DNA of 64,000 bases from Sphingomonas populi. GTDB taxonomy: Bacteria > Pseudomonadota > Alphaproteobacteria > Sphingomonadales > Sphingomonadaceae. Positions 32,741 through 42,274 of this stretch are shown one piece after another; within the stretch, counting starts at the first letter, position 1; every line of letters begins with the position of its first letter. The notes under the pieces were generated by a model. The model saw nothing but the letters and a program-made list of their open reading frames with translations, had not been told where the DNA came from and did no database searches. Position numbers and translations under genes: made by a program. The stretch spans positions 62,001 through 126,000 of the forward strand of contig NZ_SGIS01000009.1 in assembly GCF_004208535.1 (NCBI RefSeq), written 5' to 3'.

Positions 32741-35014
32741 GTGAAGAGACCCTTCCTCCCCTGTTCTGGTCTCTTGCTGCTGGTGGCGGCCGGCGCCGCA
32801 CAAGCGCAATCCCCCGATAGCCACCCGGCGCGGGATTCGCTTGGGCGGCTCGGCATTCCCGCCGGTCGGATCGCTTTGACGATCCGGCCGGCGGCGAAGC
32901 CCTATTACCGGGTCCGCGTCACGGCGGGCCGGATGACGGTCGAAGGATCGTCCGAAGTCGCGCTGGTGCATGGCGCCGCGCAGTATCTGCAACAGCAAGG
33001 CCGCCTGTCGCTGAGTTGGGAGGGCCGCCGCGTCGCGCCGCTCACCGGACTGCCGGCGGGCGATACCGGGCCGGTCGCCTCCGCCTTCGCGCTGCGCACC
33101 TATCTCAACACCTGCACCTTTGGATATACGACGCCGTGGTGGACGTGGCAGCGCTGGTCGAACGAGATCGACTGGATGGCGGCGCGCGGCATCGACACGC
33201 CGCTGGCGATGGAAGGGCAGGACTACGTCTGGCGCGCCTTGTGGCGCGATCAGGGGCTGGACGACGCAACCATCGCGCAGGGCCTGTCCGCCGCGCCGTT
33301 CCTGCCGTGGCAGCGAATGGGCAATATCGCCGGCTATCGTGCGCCGCTGTCGCCGGGCTGGATCGAGAAGAAGCACCAGTTGCAGCGCCGCATCCTCGCC
33401 CGGATGCGCGACCTTGGCATGAAGCCGATCCTGCCGGCGTTCTCCGGCTATGTGCCCAAGGCGTTCGCCGACCAGCACCCCAAGGCCCGCATCTATCGGA
33501 TGCGCGCGTGGGAGGGGTTCGCGCCGACCTATTGGCTCGACCCGTCCGATCCGTTGTTCGCCACGCTCGCGAAGCGTTTCACGCAGCTTTACACGCAGAC
33601 CTACGGCGCGGGCGACTATTACCTCGCCGATGCCTTCAACGAGATGGTGCCGCCGATCGCCGAGGACGGCAGCGATGCCAGCGCCGCCAAATATGGCGAC
33701 AGCATCGCCAATTCCACCGCGACCCGCGCCGCCGCTTTGCCTGCCGCCGTTCGCGATGCGCGGCTGGCGGGCTATGGCGAGAAACTGTTCCAGTCGGTCA
33801 CCGCCGCCGCCCCCAACGCCACATGGGTGATGCAGGGCTGGCTGTTCGGCGCCGACAAGACGTTCTGGACGCCCGAGGCGATCCGCGCCTTCCTCAGCCG
33901 CGTGCCCAACCAGCGGATGCTGGTGCTCGACATCGGCAATGATCGCTATCCCGGCATCTGGCAGACCAGCGGCGCGTTCGACGGCAAGAACTGGGTCTAT
34001 GGCTATGTCCACAATTACGGCGGCAGCAACCCGGTCTATGGCGATCTCGGCTTCTACCGCAGCGATCTGGCCGCGCTGGCGACCAGCCCGGCGCGCGGGA
34101 ATCTGACCGGGTTCGGGCTGTTCCCGGAAGGGCTGCACAGCAATTCGGTCGCCTATACCTACGCTTATGATCTCGCCTGGGGCGAGGATGCGCGCCGCCC
34201 GGTCGCCGACTGGATCGCCGAATATGCCCGCGCGCGCTACGGCGCGGCCTCGCCGGGGCTGGTCGCGGCGTGGGGCAAGGTGATCGCCGGCGCCTATTCG
34301 ACCCGCTATTGGACGCCCCGCTGGTGGCAGAACAAGGCGGGCGCGTATTTGTTCTTCAAACGCCCGACCCTCGCCGGCGCGGACTATCCCGCCGCCCCCG
34401 GCGACGCGGCAGCGCTGCGCGAGGGGATCGCCGGGTTGCTCGCCAACGCACCCAAGCAGCCCGCGCCGCTGTTCACCTATGATCTCGTCGATTTCGCGCG
34501 CCATTATGCCAGCCTCAAGCTCGACGCGCGGCTGCGCGGCGCGGTCGCGGCCTATGCGGCGGGCGACGTGGCCAAGGGCGATGCCGCCGCCGCATCCGCC
34601 GCCCGGCTGGCGCAGGAGATCGACGCGTTGATCGGCAACCAGCAGGAGACGCTGGGAAGCTGGATCGGCGACGCGCGCGCCTATGGCGACACGCCTGCCG
34701 AAAAGGACGCGTTCGAGGAACAGGCCAAGGCGATCGTCACCGTCTGGGGCGGCGAAGGCAATCTCTCGGACTATGCCTCGCGCGCCTGGCAGGGCCTTTA
34801 CGCCGGCTATTACCTGCCGCGCTGGCAAATCTTCCTCGCGGCACAGCGCAAGGCCGCGCTCGCGCACCAGCCGCTCGATGAGGCGGCGACCACCGCCGCC
34901 GTCAAGGCGTGGGAGCAGCGCTGGCTCAAGGACGGACGCCTGTGGCCGCGCCAGCGCCCGGCGACACCGCTTGCCAGCCTCGGCCGGTTGCTCGCAGATG
35001 CGGACCAGCCATGA
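32741..35014 (+). CDS. GH89 alpha-N-acetylglucosaminidase
   Basis: 757-residue exported enzyme that releases terminal alpha-linked GlcNAc, related to human NAGLU. The start is GTG at 32741 (MKRPFLPCSGLLLLVAAGAA), with AAGAAGA upstream, and the signal peptide ends near QAQ. Family features: N-terminal domain ending in LRTYLNTCTFGYTTPWWTW, the barrel with DWMAARGIDTPLAMEGQDYV, acid/base Glu301 in DAFNEMVPP and nucleophile Glu463 in GLFPEGLHSN, then an all-helical C-terminal domain. These two Glu positions align with NAGLU Glu316 and Glu446. It overlaps nagX by 4 bases, so released GlcNAc likely feeds the nag genes next door. Confidence 0.95.
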   Translation: MKRPFLPCSGLLLLVAAGAAQAQSPDSHPARDSLGRLGIPAGRIALTIRPAAKPYYRVRVTAGRMTVEGSSEVALVHGAAQYLQQQGRLSLSWEGRRVAPLTGLPAGDTGPVASAFALRTYLNTCTFGYTTPWWTWQRWSNEIDWMAARGIDTPLAMEGQDYVWRALWRDQGLDDATIAQGLSAAPFLPWQRMGNIAGYRAPLSPGWIEKKHQLQRRILARMRDLGMKPILPAFSGYVPKAFADQHPKARIYRMRAWEGFAPTYWLDPSDPLFATLAKRFTQLYTQTYGAGDYYLADAFNEMVPPIAEDGSDASAAKYGDSIANSTATRAAALPAAVRDARLAGYGEKLFQSVTAAAPNATWVMQGWLFGADKTFWTPEAIRAFLSRVPNQRMLVLDIGNDRYPGIWQTSGAFDGKNWVYGYVHNYGGSNPVYGDLGFYRSDLAALATSPARGNLTGFGLFPEGLHSNSVAYTYAYDLAWGEDARRPVADWIAEYARARYGAASPGLVAAWGKVIAGAYSTRYWTPRWWQNKAGAYLFFKRPTLAGADYPAAPGDAAALREGIAGLLANAPKQPAPLFTYDLVDFARHYASLKLDARLRGAVAAYAAGDVAKGDAAAASAARLAQEIDALIGNQQETLGSWIGDARAYGDTPAEKDAFEEQAKAIVTVWGGEGNLSDYASRAWQGLYAGYYLPRWQIFLAAQRKAALAHQPLDEAATTAAVKAWEQRWLKDGRLWPRQRPATPLASLGRLLADADQP

Positions 35015-36144
35015 CCGATACGCTCGCCCCATCCAATCCGCGCCGCTTCACCGCGCTCGACGTGTTTCGCGGCCTCACCATCTTCCTGATGATCCTGGTC
35101 AACACCGCCGGGCCGGGCGCACCGGCCTATCCGACGCTGGTCCACGCCAAATGGTTCGGCTTCACGCTGGCCGATTCGATCTTCCCGACCTTCCTGTTCG
35201 CGATGGGCAATGCGATGAGCTTCGCGAGCCGGCGGCGGGTGGACACCGCGCCGTACCTGACGCGATTGTTCAAACGCGGTGCGATCATCTTCGCGCTCGG
35301 ATTCCTGATGTACTGGTTCCCGTTCGTCGCGCACACCGATGCCGGCTGGGCGCCGATCCCGTTCGCGCTCACCCGCGTGCCGGGCGTGCTGCAACGGCTG
35401 GCGTTATGCTATGTCGCCGCCGGCCTGCTGGTGCGCTGGCTGAGCGTGCGGCAAATCCTGATCGCGGGCGTGGTGCTGCTGCTCGGCTATTGGGCGACGC
35501 TGGTGTTCCTGTCGGCGCCGGGCATGGCCTATGACAAGTTCGGTACGGTCGGTACGCGGCTCGATTTGTGGCTGCTTGGGCCGGGGCACCTCTACAAGAA
35601 GGACAGCGGCTTCGATCCCGAAGGGCTGCTCGGCACGCTGCCGGCGATCGTCAACGTGCTGGCCGGCTATCTCGCCGGGCTGGCGGTGCAGCGCGGTGCC
35701 GATCTGTCGGGGACGGTGCGCCGGATGGCGATGATCGGCGTGGTGCTGATCGTCGCGGGGCTGGCCTGGTCGCCGTGGTTCCCGCTCGCCAAGAAGCTGT
35801 GGACCGGCTCCTATGTGCTGCTGACGATCGGTATCGACTGTATCGCGCTGGCCGCGATCATCGCGCTGGTCGAGATTATCGGCGTGAAGCGGGGCACGCG
35901 CTTCTTCATCATCCTCGGGCGCAATCCGCTCGCCATCTATCTGTTCTCGGAGCTGTTCGTGACGGCGATCAACCTGATCGACACTGGCGATGACGGCGGC
36001 CTGTATGGCTGGATCGGCATCGAACTGTTCCAGCGGATCGCACCCGGCGCGTTCGGATCGTTGCTGTGCGCCTTCGCCTATACGATGCTGTGCTGGGCGG
36101 TAGGCTGGTGGATGGACCGCAAGGGCCTGATCCTCAAGGCGTGA
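35011..36144 (+). CDS. nagX: NagX-like integral membrane protein (heparan-glucosaminide acetyltransferase family)
   Basis: 377 residues from ATG at 35011, overlapping the GH89 stop as ATGA. About ten membrane spans are visible. The first cytoplasmic-to-membrane segment RRFTALDVFRGLTIFLMILV is the DUF5009/HGSNAT signature, followed by PTFLFAMGNAMSF and GVLQRLALCYVAAG. Human HGSNAT acetylates terminal alpha-glucosamine so that NAGLU can act, and here the two homologues are translationally coupled. In bacterial nag clusters NagX is proposed to move GlcNAc across the inner membrane. Because a PTS permease is already present, the acetyltransferase reading deserves equal weight. Confidence 0.92.
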   Translation: MTDTLAPSNPRRFTALDVFRGLTIFLMILVNTAGPGAPAYPTLVHAKWFGFTLADSIFPTFLFAMGNAMSFASRRRVDTAPYLTRLFKRGAIIFALGFLMYWFPFVAHTDAGWAPIPFALTRVPGVLQRLALCYVAAGLLVRWLSVRQILIAGVVLLLGYWATLVFLSAPGMAYDKFGTVGTRLDLWLLGPGHLYKKDSGFDPEGLLGTLPAIVNVLAGYLAGLAVQRGADLSGTVRRMAMIGVVLIVAGLAWSPWFPLAKKLWTGSYVLLTIGIDCIALAAIIALVEIIGVKRGTRFFIILGRNPLAIYLFSELFVTAINLIDTGDDGGLYGWIGIELFQRIAPGAFGSLLCAFAYTMLCWAVGWWMDRKGLILKA

Positions 36145-36288
36145 ATGCCGGCTGAGTCCGCGCTCTTTCGTCAGATCGGCCGTCCGCTTCCCCTTGCCAT
36201 TGGTCGAAGAGTCGTTCCTAATCCGACGATGCGCGCCGGCGCCACGCCCTGCGCTTCGGCTTCCCGGACGGGATGAGGAGGGGATACA

Positions 36289-38646
36289 ATGCGGACATCC
36301 ATCGCCGGAACCCTAGCGGCTCGTTCCCGCTCCGCCGGTCTCCTGGCTGCCGCACTGTTCCTTCACGCGCCCGGCGCGGCCGCAGACCCGCTGGCGGCGG
36401 TCGATCGCAATGGCAGCATCGTCGCGGTCGAAGGCTATGGGCCGAACATCGTGCGGATCACGGTCGCGGTCGATCGGGCGCTTGCCTCCACTGCGCCCGG
36501 CCCGGGCATCACCGGCAAGACCGACGATGCCGACTGGAAGCACGCGACCGACGCGAGCGGCGACGTGTTCCGCTCGGCCGCGCTCTCCGTCACGGTCGCG
36601 GCACAGCCCTGGCCCAAGGCGCCAACGCAAATGGAGCGCTATTTCGCGCCCGCGCTGCCGCCGGTCTCGGTCGCCATCGCCGGGGCCGACGGTCGCGCGA
36701 TCACGCGCCTGACCGGCTGGGAAATGTCGCCGCAGACGGTCAACGGCGAACAGACCTTCCGCGTCGGCGCGAGCTTCGCCGATACCGCCGACACGCATTA
36801 TTACGGCCTCGGCCAGAATCAGGAAGGCGTGCTCGATCTGCGCGGCCGGACGATCGACTGCCGCCATTATTACGACGCCCCCGCCGGCGAGCAGGTCTGC
36901 GTGCCGTTCCTCGTCACCAACAAGGGCTATGCGATCCTGTGGGACAATCCGGCGGCGACCACCGTCTCGGCGGGCCTCCACAACGCAACGCGCTTCCAGA
37001 GCCAGGTCGGCGAGCGCGTCTCGTTCTTCGTCATCACCGGCCCGACCACCGATGATCTCTACGCCGGCTATCGGCGGCTGACCGGCACCACCCCGCTGCC
37101 GCCCAAGGCGGCGTTCGGGCTGATCCAGTCCAAGGCGCGCTACGGAAGCCAGGCCGAACTGATGTCGGTCGCGCAAGGCTATCGCACGCGCGGCTATCCT
37201 CTCGACGCGATGGTGCTCGACTGGTTCTACTGGACGCGGATGGGCCAGATCGACATCGACCGGACCTATTTCCCCGATCCCAAGGGCATGAACGACCAGC
37301 TTCACGCGATGGGGCTGCATTCGATCATCAGCGTATGGCCGCGCTTCGAGCGCGAATCGCGCTACTTCGACATGCTCGCCGCCAAGGGCTGGCTGCTGCA
37401 TGACAAGGACGGCAAGGTCGTCGATGGCCTCGCGGTGCGGGCCGACCGCGCCGGCGCGCTGCTCGATTCGACCAACCCGCAAGCGCGCACATGGTTCTGG
37501 CAGCGCATCCGCGACAACATCCTGAGCCAGGGCTTCGACTATACCTGGCTCGACGAAACCGAGCCTGATCTCGTCCCCGACGGGGCTTTCTATTCGATTG
37601 GGTCGGGCGACCGGTATCACAATTTGTTCCCGCTGCTGCACACGTCTTCGGTGGCGGAAGGGTCGGCGGCGGATCGTCCGAATTTCCGCAACATGATCCT
37701 GTGCCGCGCCGCCTATACCGGCACGCAGGCGAACGGCTGCCTGTTCTGGTCGTCCGACGTGCAGGCGACGTGGGAAGCGCTGCGGCGGCAGGTGCCGACC
37801 GGGCTCGGCTTCACCGCCTCGGGCCTCGCTTATTGGGGATCGGACACTGGCGGCTGGCAGACACCCGCTGGGCCGCCTGCGCCGCGTCCGGTGCTGGTCG
37901 ACCCCGCCGGCGCGACCGCGATGGCGCCGGACTCTCGCGATTATCCCGAACTGTTCGTGCGCTGGTTCGAGTATAACGCGCTCACGCCGACGCTGCGCAT
38001 CCACGGCCAGCGCCCCGGCACCGCGATCTGGGAATATGGCAAGGCCGCCGAACCGATCCTCGCGCAGTGGCTGCGCCTGCGCTATGCGCTGATCCCGTAT
38101 CTCTATGCGCTCGGCCATGAGACCTATGACACCGGCGCGCCGTTCATGCGCGCGCTGTTCATGGATTTCCCCGCCGATCCGCAAGCCGCGACGATCGGCG
38201 ACGAATATATGCTGGGGCAAGCGCTGCTCGTCGCCCCCGTCACCGATCAGGGCGTGACCAGCCGCAGGGTCTATCTGCCCGCCGGCAGCGACTGGTACGA
38301 TTGGTGGAGCAACGCCAAACTGACCGGCGGCCAATGGATCGACGCCGCCGCGCCGATCGACCGCATCCCGGTGTTCGTGCGGGCCGGGTCGATCGTGCCG
38401 ATCGGGGTGCAGGTGCCCAGCACCGCGACGCGCCAGATGCTCGAGAAGGTCCGTGTCTATCCGGGGCGCGACGCCCGGTTCACGCTCTACGATGACGACG
38501 GCACCTCCAACGACTATCGCGCACGCGGCGGCAAAAGCGCCGTGCTGCACTGGGACGAGGCCGGGCAGCGGCTGACCGCGTCGGGCGCGTTGCCGACCGG
38601 GCAGGCGCTCGGCGGGCTTGTCGAGATCGTCACCGCGCGCAAATAA
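36289..38646 (+). CDS. GH31 family glycosidase (alpha-xylosidase/alpha-glucosidase type)
   Basis: 785 residues from ATG at 36289, preceded by GAGGAGGGG. The signal peptide ends near GAAAD (~33). The N-terminal beta-sandwich includes THYYGLGQNQEGVLDLRG, and the (beta/alpha)8 barrel starts near 275 (AFGLIQSKARYGSQAELMSV). Nucleophile Asp422 lies in YTWLDETEPDLV, and acid/base Asp490 in LFWSSDVQATWEALRRQVPT, followed by AYWGSDTGGW. The WLDxxEPD form recalls alpha-xylosidases such as those of Cellvibrio and Bacteroides xyloglucan loci. GH31 also contains alpha-glucosidases and an alpha-GalNAc-ase subfamily, so the sugar is not settled. It follows nagX by 144 bases. Confidence 0.9.
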   Translation: MRTSIAGTLAARSRSAGLLAAALFLHAPGAAADPLAAVDRNGSIVAVEGYGPNIVRITVAVDRALASTAPGPGITGKTDDADWKHATDASGDVFRSAALSVTVAAQPWPKAPTQMERYFAPALPPVSVAIAGADGRAITRLTGWEMSPQTVNGEQTFRVGASFADTADTHYYGLGQNQEGVLDLRGRTIDCRHYYDAPAGEQVCVPFLVTNKGYAILWDNPAATTVSAGLHNATRFQSQVGERVSFFVITGPTTDDLYAGYRRLTGTTPLPPKAAFGLIQSKARYGSQAELMSVAQGYRTRGYPLDAMVLDWFYWTRMGQIDIDRTYFPDPKGMNDQLHAMGLHSIISVWPRFERESRYFDMLAAKGWLLHDKDGKVVDGLAVRADRAGALLDSTNPQARTWFWQRIRDNILSQGFDYTWLDETEPDLVPDGAFYSIGSGDRYHNLFPLLHTSSVAEGSAADRPNFRNMILCRAAYTGTQANGCLFWSSDVQATWEALRRQVPTGLGFTASGLAYWGSDTGGWQTPAGPPAPRPVLVDPAGATAMAPDSRDYPELFVRWFEYNALTPTLRIHGQRPGTAIWEYGKAAEPILAQWLRLRYALIPYLYALGHETYDTGAPFMRALFMDFPADPQAATIGDEYMLGQALLVAPVTDQGVTSRRVYLPAGSDWYDWWSNAKLTGGQWIDAAAPIDRIPVFVRAGSIVPIGVQVPSTATRQMLEKVRVYPGRDARFTLYDDDGTSNDYRARGGKSAVLHWDEAGQRLTASGALPTGQALGGLVEIVTARK

Positions 38647-38680
38647 CGGGCACGTCTGTACCCCCGAAGGAGAACAAGTG

Positions 38681-40120
38681 ATGGATCGTCGCGAATTCGT
38701 GGTGGGAAGCATGACCGCAGGCGCCGCCCTGACGGCGGCATCGAGCGCCACCGCCGCCCCACGCGCAGCCCTGCGTGGCACCGATGCGTCCGCCTTCCCG
38801 CCGGACTTCCTGTGGGGCTGCGCCACCGCCGCCTATCAGGTCGAGGGCGCAGCGAAGGAGGATGGTCGCGGCCTCACCAACTGGGACGTGTTCTCGCACA
38901 CCCCCGGCAAGGTCGCGAACAACGCCACCGGCGATGTCGCCAGCGACAGCTATCATCGCTACGGCGAGGATATCGCGCTGATGAAAGACCTCGGCGTGCG
39001 CGCCTACCGGATGTCGCTGGCCTGGTCGCGGATCTTTCCCGAGGGCAAGGGCCAGCCGAACCAGAAGGGCGTCGACCATTACAACCGGGTGATCGACGCG
39101 CTGCTCGCCGCCGGCATCACGCCGTATGTGACGATGTTCCACTGGGATCTGCCGCAGGCGCTGCCGGGCGGCTGGCAGAACCGCGACACCGCCAAGGCGT
39201 TCGCCGATTACGCCGGCTTCATGGCGGGCAAGCTCTCCGATCGTGTCCATCATTTCATGACCGTCAACGAAGTACGCAGCTTCACCGACCTCGGCCATAA
39301 GTCCGGCACCCACGCGCCCGGGCTGATGCTGCCGCCGCGCGAGCTTAACCAGGTGCGGCACCACGCGATCCTCGCGCACGGTCTCGGCGTCGGCGCGATC
39401 CGCGCCGCTGCGCGCCCCGGAACGCAGGTCGGCATCGCCGACAACGCCACCTTCTTCGTGCCCGTGGTCGAGACGCCTGAGCATATCGCGGCGACGCTGC
39501 GCGCGACCCGGCAGGAGAATGCGATGTTCCTCACCGCGATCATGGAGGGGCGCTACCTGGACTCCTACCTCACCGCGCAGGGCGCCGCCGCGCCCGTGGT
39601 CCAGCCCGGCGACATGGCCGCGATCGGCAGTCCGCTCGATTTCCTCGCGATCAACGTCTACACCCCGTTCTACGTGATGGCCGACGACACGCCGAGCGGC
39701 TATTCGGTGCTGCCGCGCACGCTCCACTCGCCGCGCATGCCCTCGCCCTGGCTCTATGTCAGCCCGGAGGTCGGCTATTGGTCGGTGCGAAGCGTGAGCG
39801 ACCTGTGGAAGCCCAAGACGATCTTCGTCGCGGAAAACGGCTGCTCGGCGGACGACATGGTGACGCCGAACGGACAAGTGCTCGATCCCGACCGGGTCAT
39901 GTACCTCCGCAACTGCCTGACGCATTTCCGCCGCGCCGCCGCCGAGGGCTATCCGCTCAAGGGCTATTTCCTGTGGAGCCTGCTCGACAATTTCGAATGG
40001 GCCGACGGCTACACCAACCGCTTCGGCATCCATTACGTCGATTTCGAAACGCAGAAGCGCACGCCCAAGCTGAGCGCGCATTGGTACAAGGAACTCATCC
40101 GCCGCAACGCGCTCGTGTGA
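38681..40120 (+). CDS. GH1 family beta-glucosidase, Tat-exported
   Basis: 479 residues from ATG at 38681, with AAGGAGAAC upstream. The N-terminus MDRREFVVGSMTAGAALTAA is a twin-arginine signal. The GH1 barrel starts at FPPDFLWGCATAAYQVEGAA; acid/base Glu197 is in MTVNEV and nucleophile Glu385 in FVAENGCS. DNFEWADGYTNRFGIHYVDF near the C-terminus is the conserved GH1 closing segment. Substrates include beta-glucosides, and beta-galactosides or beta-GlcNAc are less common. It follows GH31 by 34 bases and probably belongs to the same transcript. Confidence 0.95.
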   Translation: MDRREFVVGSMTAGAALTAASSATAAPRAALRGTDASAFPPDFLWGCATAAYQVEGAAKEDGRGLTNWDVFSHTPGKVANNATGDVASDSYHRYGEDIALMKDLGVRAYRMSLAWSRIFPEGKGQPNQKGVDHYNRVIDALLAAGITPYVTMFHWDLPQALPGGWQNRDTAKAFADYAGFMAGKLSDRVHHFMTVNEVRSFTDLGHKSGTHAPGLMLPPRELNQVRHHAILAHGLGVGAIRAAARPGTQVGIADNATFFVPVVETPEHIAATLRATRQENAMFLTAIMEGRYLDSYLTAQGAAAPVVQPGDMAAIGSPLDFLAINVYTPFYVMADDTPSGYSVLPRTLHSPRMPSPWLYVSPEVGYWSVRSVSDLWKPKTIFVAENGCSADDMVTPNGQVLDPDRVMYLRNCLTHFRRAAAEGYPLKGYFLWSLLDNFEWADGYTNRFGIHYVDFETQKRTPKLSAHWYKELIRRNALV

Positions 40121-40162
40121 GCGCCCACGGCCCGCACCCGAGCGCTTGCGGCATCATCGAAG

Positions 40163-40275
40163 GCCGTTTTTATCGTGTTTTCCCGCGAAAGCGGGAACCC
40201 AGAGCCAAGCAAAACACCGATATACGGCTCTTGTGGCCGCTGGACTCCCGCGTGCGCGGGAGAACAAGACGGCTT
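40163..40275. repeat. Paired REP palindromes between convergent genes
   Basis: Two GC-rich palindromes in opposite orientation: TTCCCGCGAAAGCGGGAA (40180-40197) and CTCCCGCGTGCGCGGGAG (about 40245-40262), each with a CCAG/CTGG shoulder facing inward. Outer flanks are also complementary (AAGGCCG at 40161, CGGCTT at 40270). It separates the convergent GH1 and GH35 genes. The CCCGCGAAAGCGGG form is a common REP of sphingomonads as I recall, and it could serve as a bidirectional terminator or mRNA protector here. Confidence 0.75.
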
Positions 40276-40313
40276 TCGCACAGATCTTGCCCTTGCTCGG
40301 GTGCGGTGGCGCC

Positions 40314-41963
40314 TTAGCGATAATGCCCCATCGTGACCTTCAGGATCTGCGGACGGCTGACCAAGTTGAGGCCGTAATCGGTCTGGTCGCCGTTCCACAC
40401 GCGCGTCATCACCCAGCGCCCGTTCTCGAACCGTCCTTCTTCGGCGCGCACCATGATTCCGTTGGGCGCGGTGCCCGGTGCGGCGGCGAACGACACACGA
40501 ACATGGTCGCCCATCACCAGAAACGTGTCCGCCGACAATTGCGCGACCGCGACGCCGCCAACCGGCTCCTTGCCCCAGGGCGCGGCATCGCCCTTCAGCC
40601 ATGTCCAGTCCTTCATGCCGAACTGCCATTCGCCCCACGCGGCGGTGATCGTCCAGTCGCCCATCTGCGTCGATTGCGGCGCCCCGTCGTCGGGCTTGGC
40701 GGCGCCCCACGTCGGCTGAGTATAAGCGATCCGCGCCCAGTCGCGCATCATCGATCCGACGGCGGCATAGGGCAGCGCGAACGCATCCAGCACGGCCGGC
40801 GAAAGCTCGGCCGCGCCGAGCGGGTAATTGGCGTAGCCGGTATCGTCCATGCCGAACGGTGCGAAACCGATCGCGCCCCGGCCGAGCGTCGGCCAGAAGA
40901 ACCGGGCGAAATCGCGCGTGTTGCCGATCTCGGGCACCATCAGCGGATTGTCGGCGCGCGCATAGGCGTCGAGGTAGCGCGCGACATTGTCACTGGCCTT
41001 GTCGTAAATGTCCGGCGCTTCGATATCGATCGCGGGCGCGGCCGCCTTCCAGATATCGAGCACATCCTGCTGCGGCCCGCCGCTGGCGACACCATCGGGA
41101 TCGGGCACGTTGGACGGCCCCGCAAGCGCGGCGTTCACGTACATCGGTAGCGGCTTGATCGCCTTGCCTGCCGCCGCGATGGCGTTGACGTAGCTGCCGA
41201 CATACCAGGTGTTGAACGCGCGGTCGGCCTGCGCGCCGAACACTGCGCTCCAGGAGCCGCTCTTGTTCAACCGCCGCGATAAAGCCGCCGGAATCGGCTT
41301 GGCCAACAGGGTGTCGGCGACGGCGGAGAAATCGCGCGGGTTCTTGTAGCTGCCGGTCTCGTTCTCGACCTGCACCATGATGACGGTGTTCTGCGGATCA
41401 TGGTCGCGCAGATAGGTCATGAGCTGGACGAACGCGCGCGTATCCGCCGCGAGCGTCGCCGCGCCGTGCGCGCTGAGGACACCGTGATCCTTGCCGGCCC
41501 TGGTCTTCATCCGGGGGAAACGGCGGTTGTCGAGCTTCACCCAATCGGGCGTGTACGAGAATGAGGTGTTCTTCCACGTCCCGAACCACAACAGCACGAC
41601 GCGCTTGTCATGCACGCGCGCCTGATCGAGCAGGGTTTGCAGGAAGGCGAAGTCGAACCGCCCCTCCTGCGGCTCGACCTGCTCCCACGCGATCGGCACC
41701 TCGACGGTGTTGGCGCCGATCCGGTCGAGCACCGGCCACGCAGTCGCGAGCGGGGCTGGATAATTGGTCGAGTTGTTGACCTGCGCGCCGAGCATGAAGA
41801 ACGGCGCGCCATCGACGATCAGCGCGTGCCGGCCGTTGCGGCTTTCGATCCTCGGCAGCTCAGGCGACGCCTGCGCCAATGCCGCTGAACCGAGCAAGCA
41901 ACCGGCCAACAGCAGGCTCGCGATCTGCCGCGCTGTCCGCTTCTGTCGCATGTCGCGCATCAT
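40314..41963 (-). CDS. GH35-type beta-galactosidase with DUF5597 domain
   Basis: 549 residues from ATG at 41963, preceded by AGGAGAG. The N-terminus ([20 protein letters not shown]) is a signal peptide whose LAGC may also be a lipobox, so the protein could be a lipoprotein or periplasmic. The barrel shows [34 protein letters not shown], acid/base Glu202 in [11 protein letters not shown] and nucleophile Glu345 in LMVPEIGN. The C-terminal domain (from ~425) matches the DUF5597 extension found in clan GH-A beta-galactosidases. Convergent with GH1 and divergent from the GH29 fucosidase. Confidence 0.9.
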   Translation of the reverse strand: MMRDMRQKRTARQIASLLLAGCLLGSAALAQASPELPRIESRNGRHALIVDGAPFFMLGAQVNNSTNYPAPLATAWPVLDRIGANTVEVPIAWEQVEPQEGRFDFAFLQTLLDQARVHDKRVVLLWFGTWKNTSFSYTPDWVKLDNRRFPRMKTRAGKDHGVLSAHGAATLAADTRAFVQLMTYLRDHDPQNTVIMVQVENETGSYKNPRDFSAVADTLLAKPIPAALSRRLNKSGSWSAVFGAQADRAFNTWYVGSYVNAIAAAGKAIKPLPMYVNAALAGPSNVPDPDGVASGGPQQDVLDIWKAAAPAIDIEAPDIYDKASDNVARYLDAYARADNPLMVPEIGNTRDFARFFWPTLGRGAIGFAPFGMDDTGYANYPLGAAELSPAVLDAFALPYAAVGSMMRDWARIAYTQPTWGAAKPDDGAPQSTQMGDWTITAAWGEWQFGMKDWTWLKGDAAPWGKEPVGGVAVAQLSADTFLVMGDHVRVSFAAAPGTAPNGIMVRAEEGRFENGRWVMTRVWNGDQTDYGLNLVSRPQILKVTMGHYR

Positions 41964-42108
41964 GATCTCTCCTGCCTTCGAAAAGGCGCGTTTGGGCGGT
42001 TCCGTTACCAGTCACGGGTTCAAGCGTCGCCACATACTGATCCCATTCCGGCGAGCCGCAAGAGCGCCCGCAAACGCGGTGAAGCATTACCAAACCATCA
42101 CAACTTGC

Positions 42109-42125
42109 ATACAACCGGGTTATAT
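42109..42125. promoter_or_regulatory. Candidate operator between GH35 and GH29 genes
   Basis: ATACAACCGGGTTATAT is a near-perfect 17-base palindrome (ATAnAACCnGGTTnTAT) in the middle of the 311-base divergent spacer 41964-42274. The AACC-GGTT core is typical of LacI-family operators, but no LacI regulator lies in the window. Nothing else of note was seen in the spacer; a minus-strand frame across it is an antisense shadow. Confidence 0.5.
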
Positions 42126-42274
42126 TGCACCAATAGCCCTCCATGCCGGCGCCTCGGGACGCCGGAACGACATTGAGAAAGGGGTTCGATGGGCATGTCG
42201 CTGACGCACGCCACCACGTCCCACGCGCGCCCGGTGCGAACCTCAACGGAACGTTCGGCCAGCGGGAGGGAATG

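Noticed and set aside
29814..32801. 995-codon open frame on the minus strand across the glycan TonB receptor gene
   Set aside because: It is fully antisense to a receptor with intact plug and barrel motifs. Its translation is Arg/Gly/Val-rich without domain pattern, as expected from high-GC third positions.
32678..35032. 784-codon minus-strand frame across the GH89 gene
   Set aside because: Antisense shadow; the GH89 gene on the plus strand explains the region.
35011..36144. NagX considered as a simple sugar permease
   Set aside because: Not rejected outright, but the HGSNAT-type signature and coupling to GH89, with a PTS permease already present, made a plain permease call too strong.
36313..38826. 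837-codon minus-strand frame across the GH31 gene
   Set aside because: Antisense shadow: the plus strand encodes a complete GH31 enzyme with both catalytic Asp residues, and the minus translation shows no motif.
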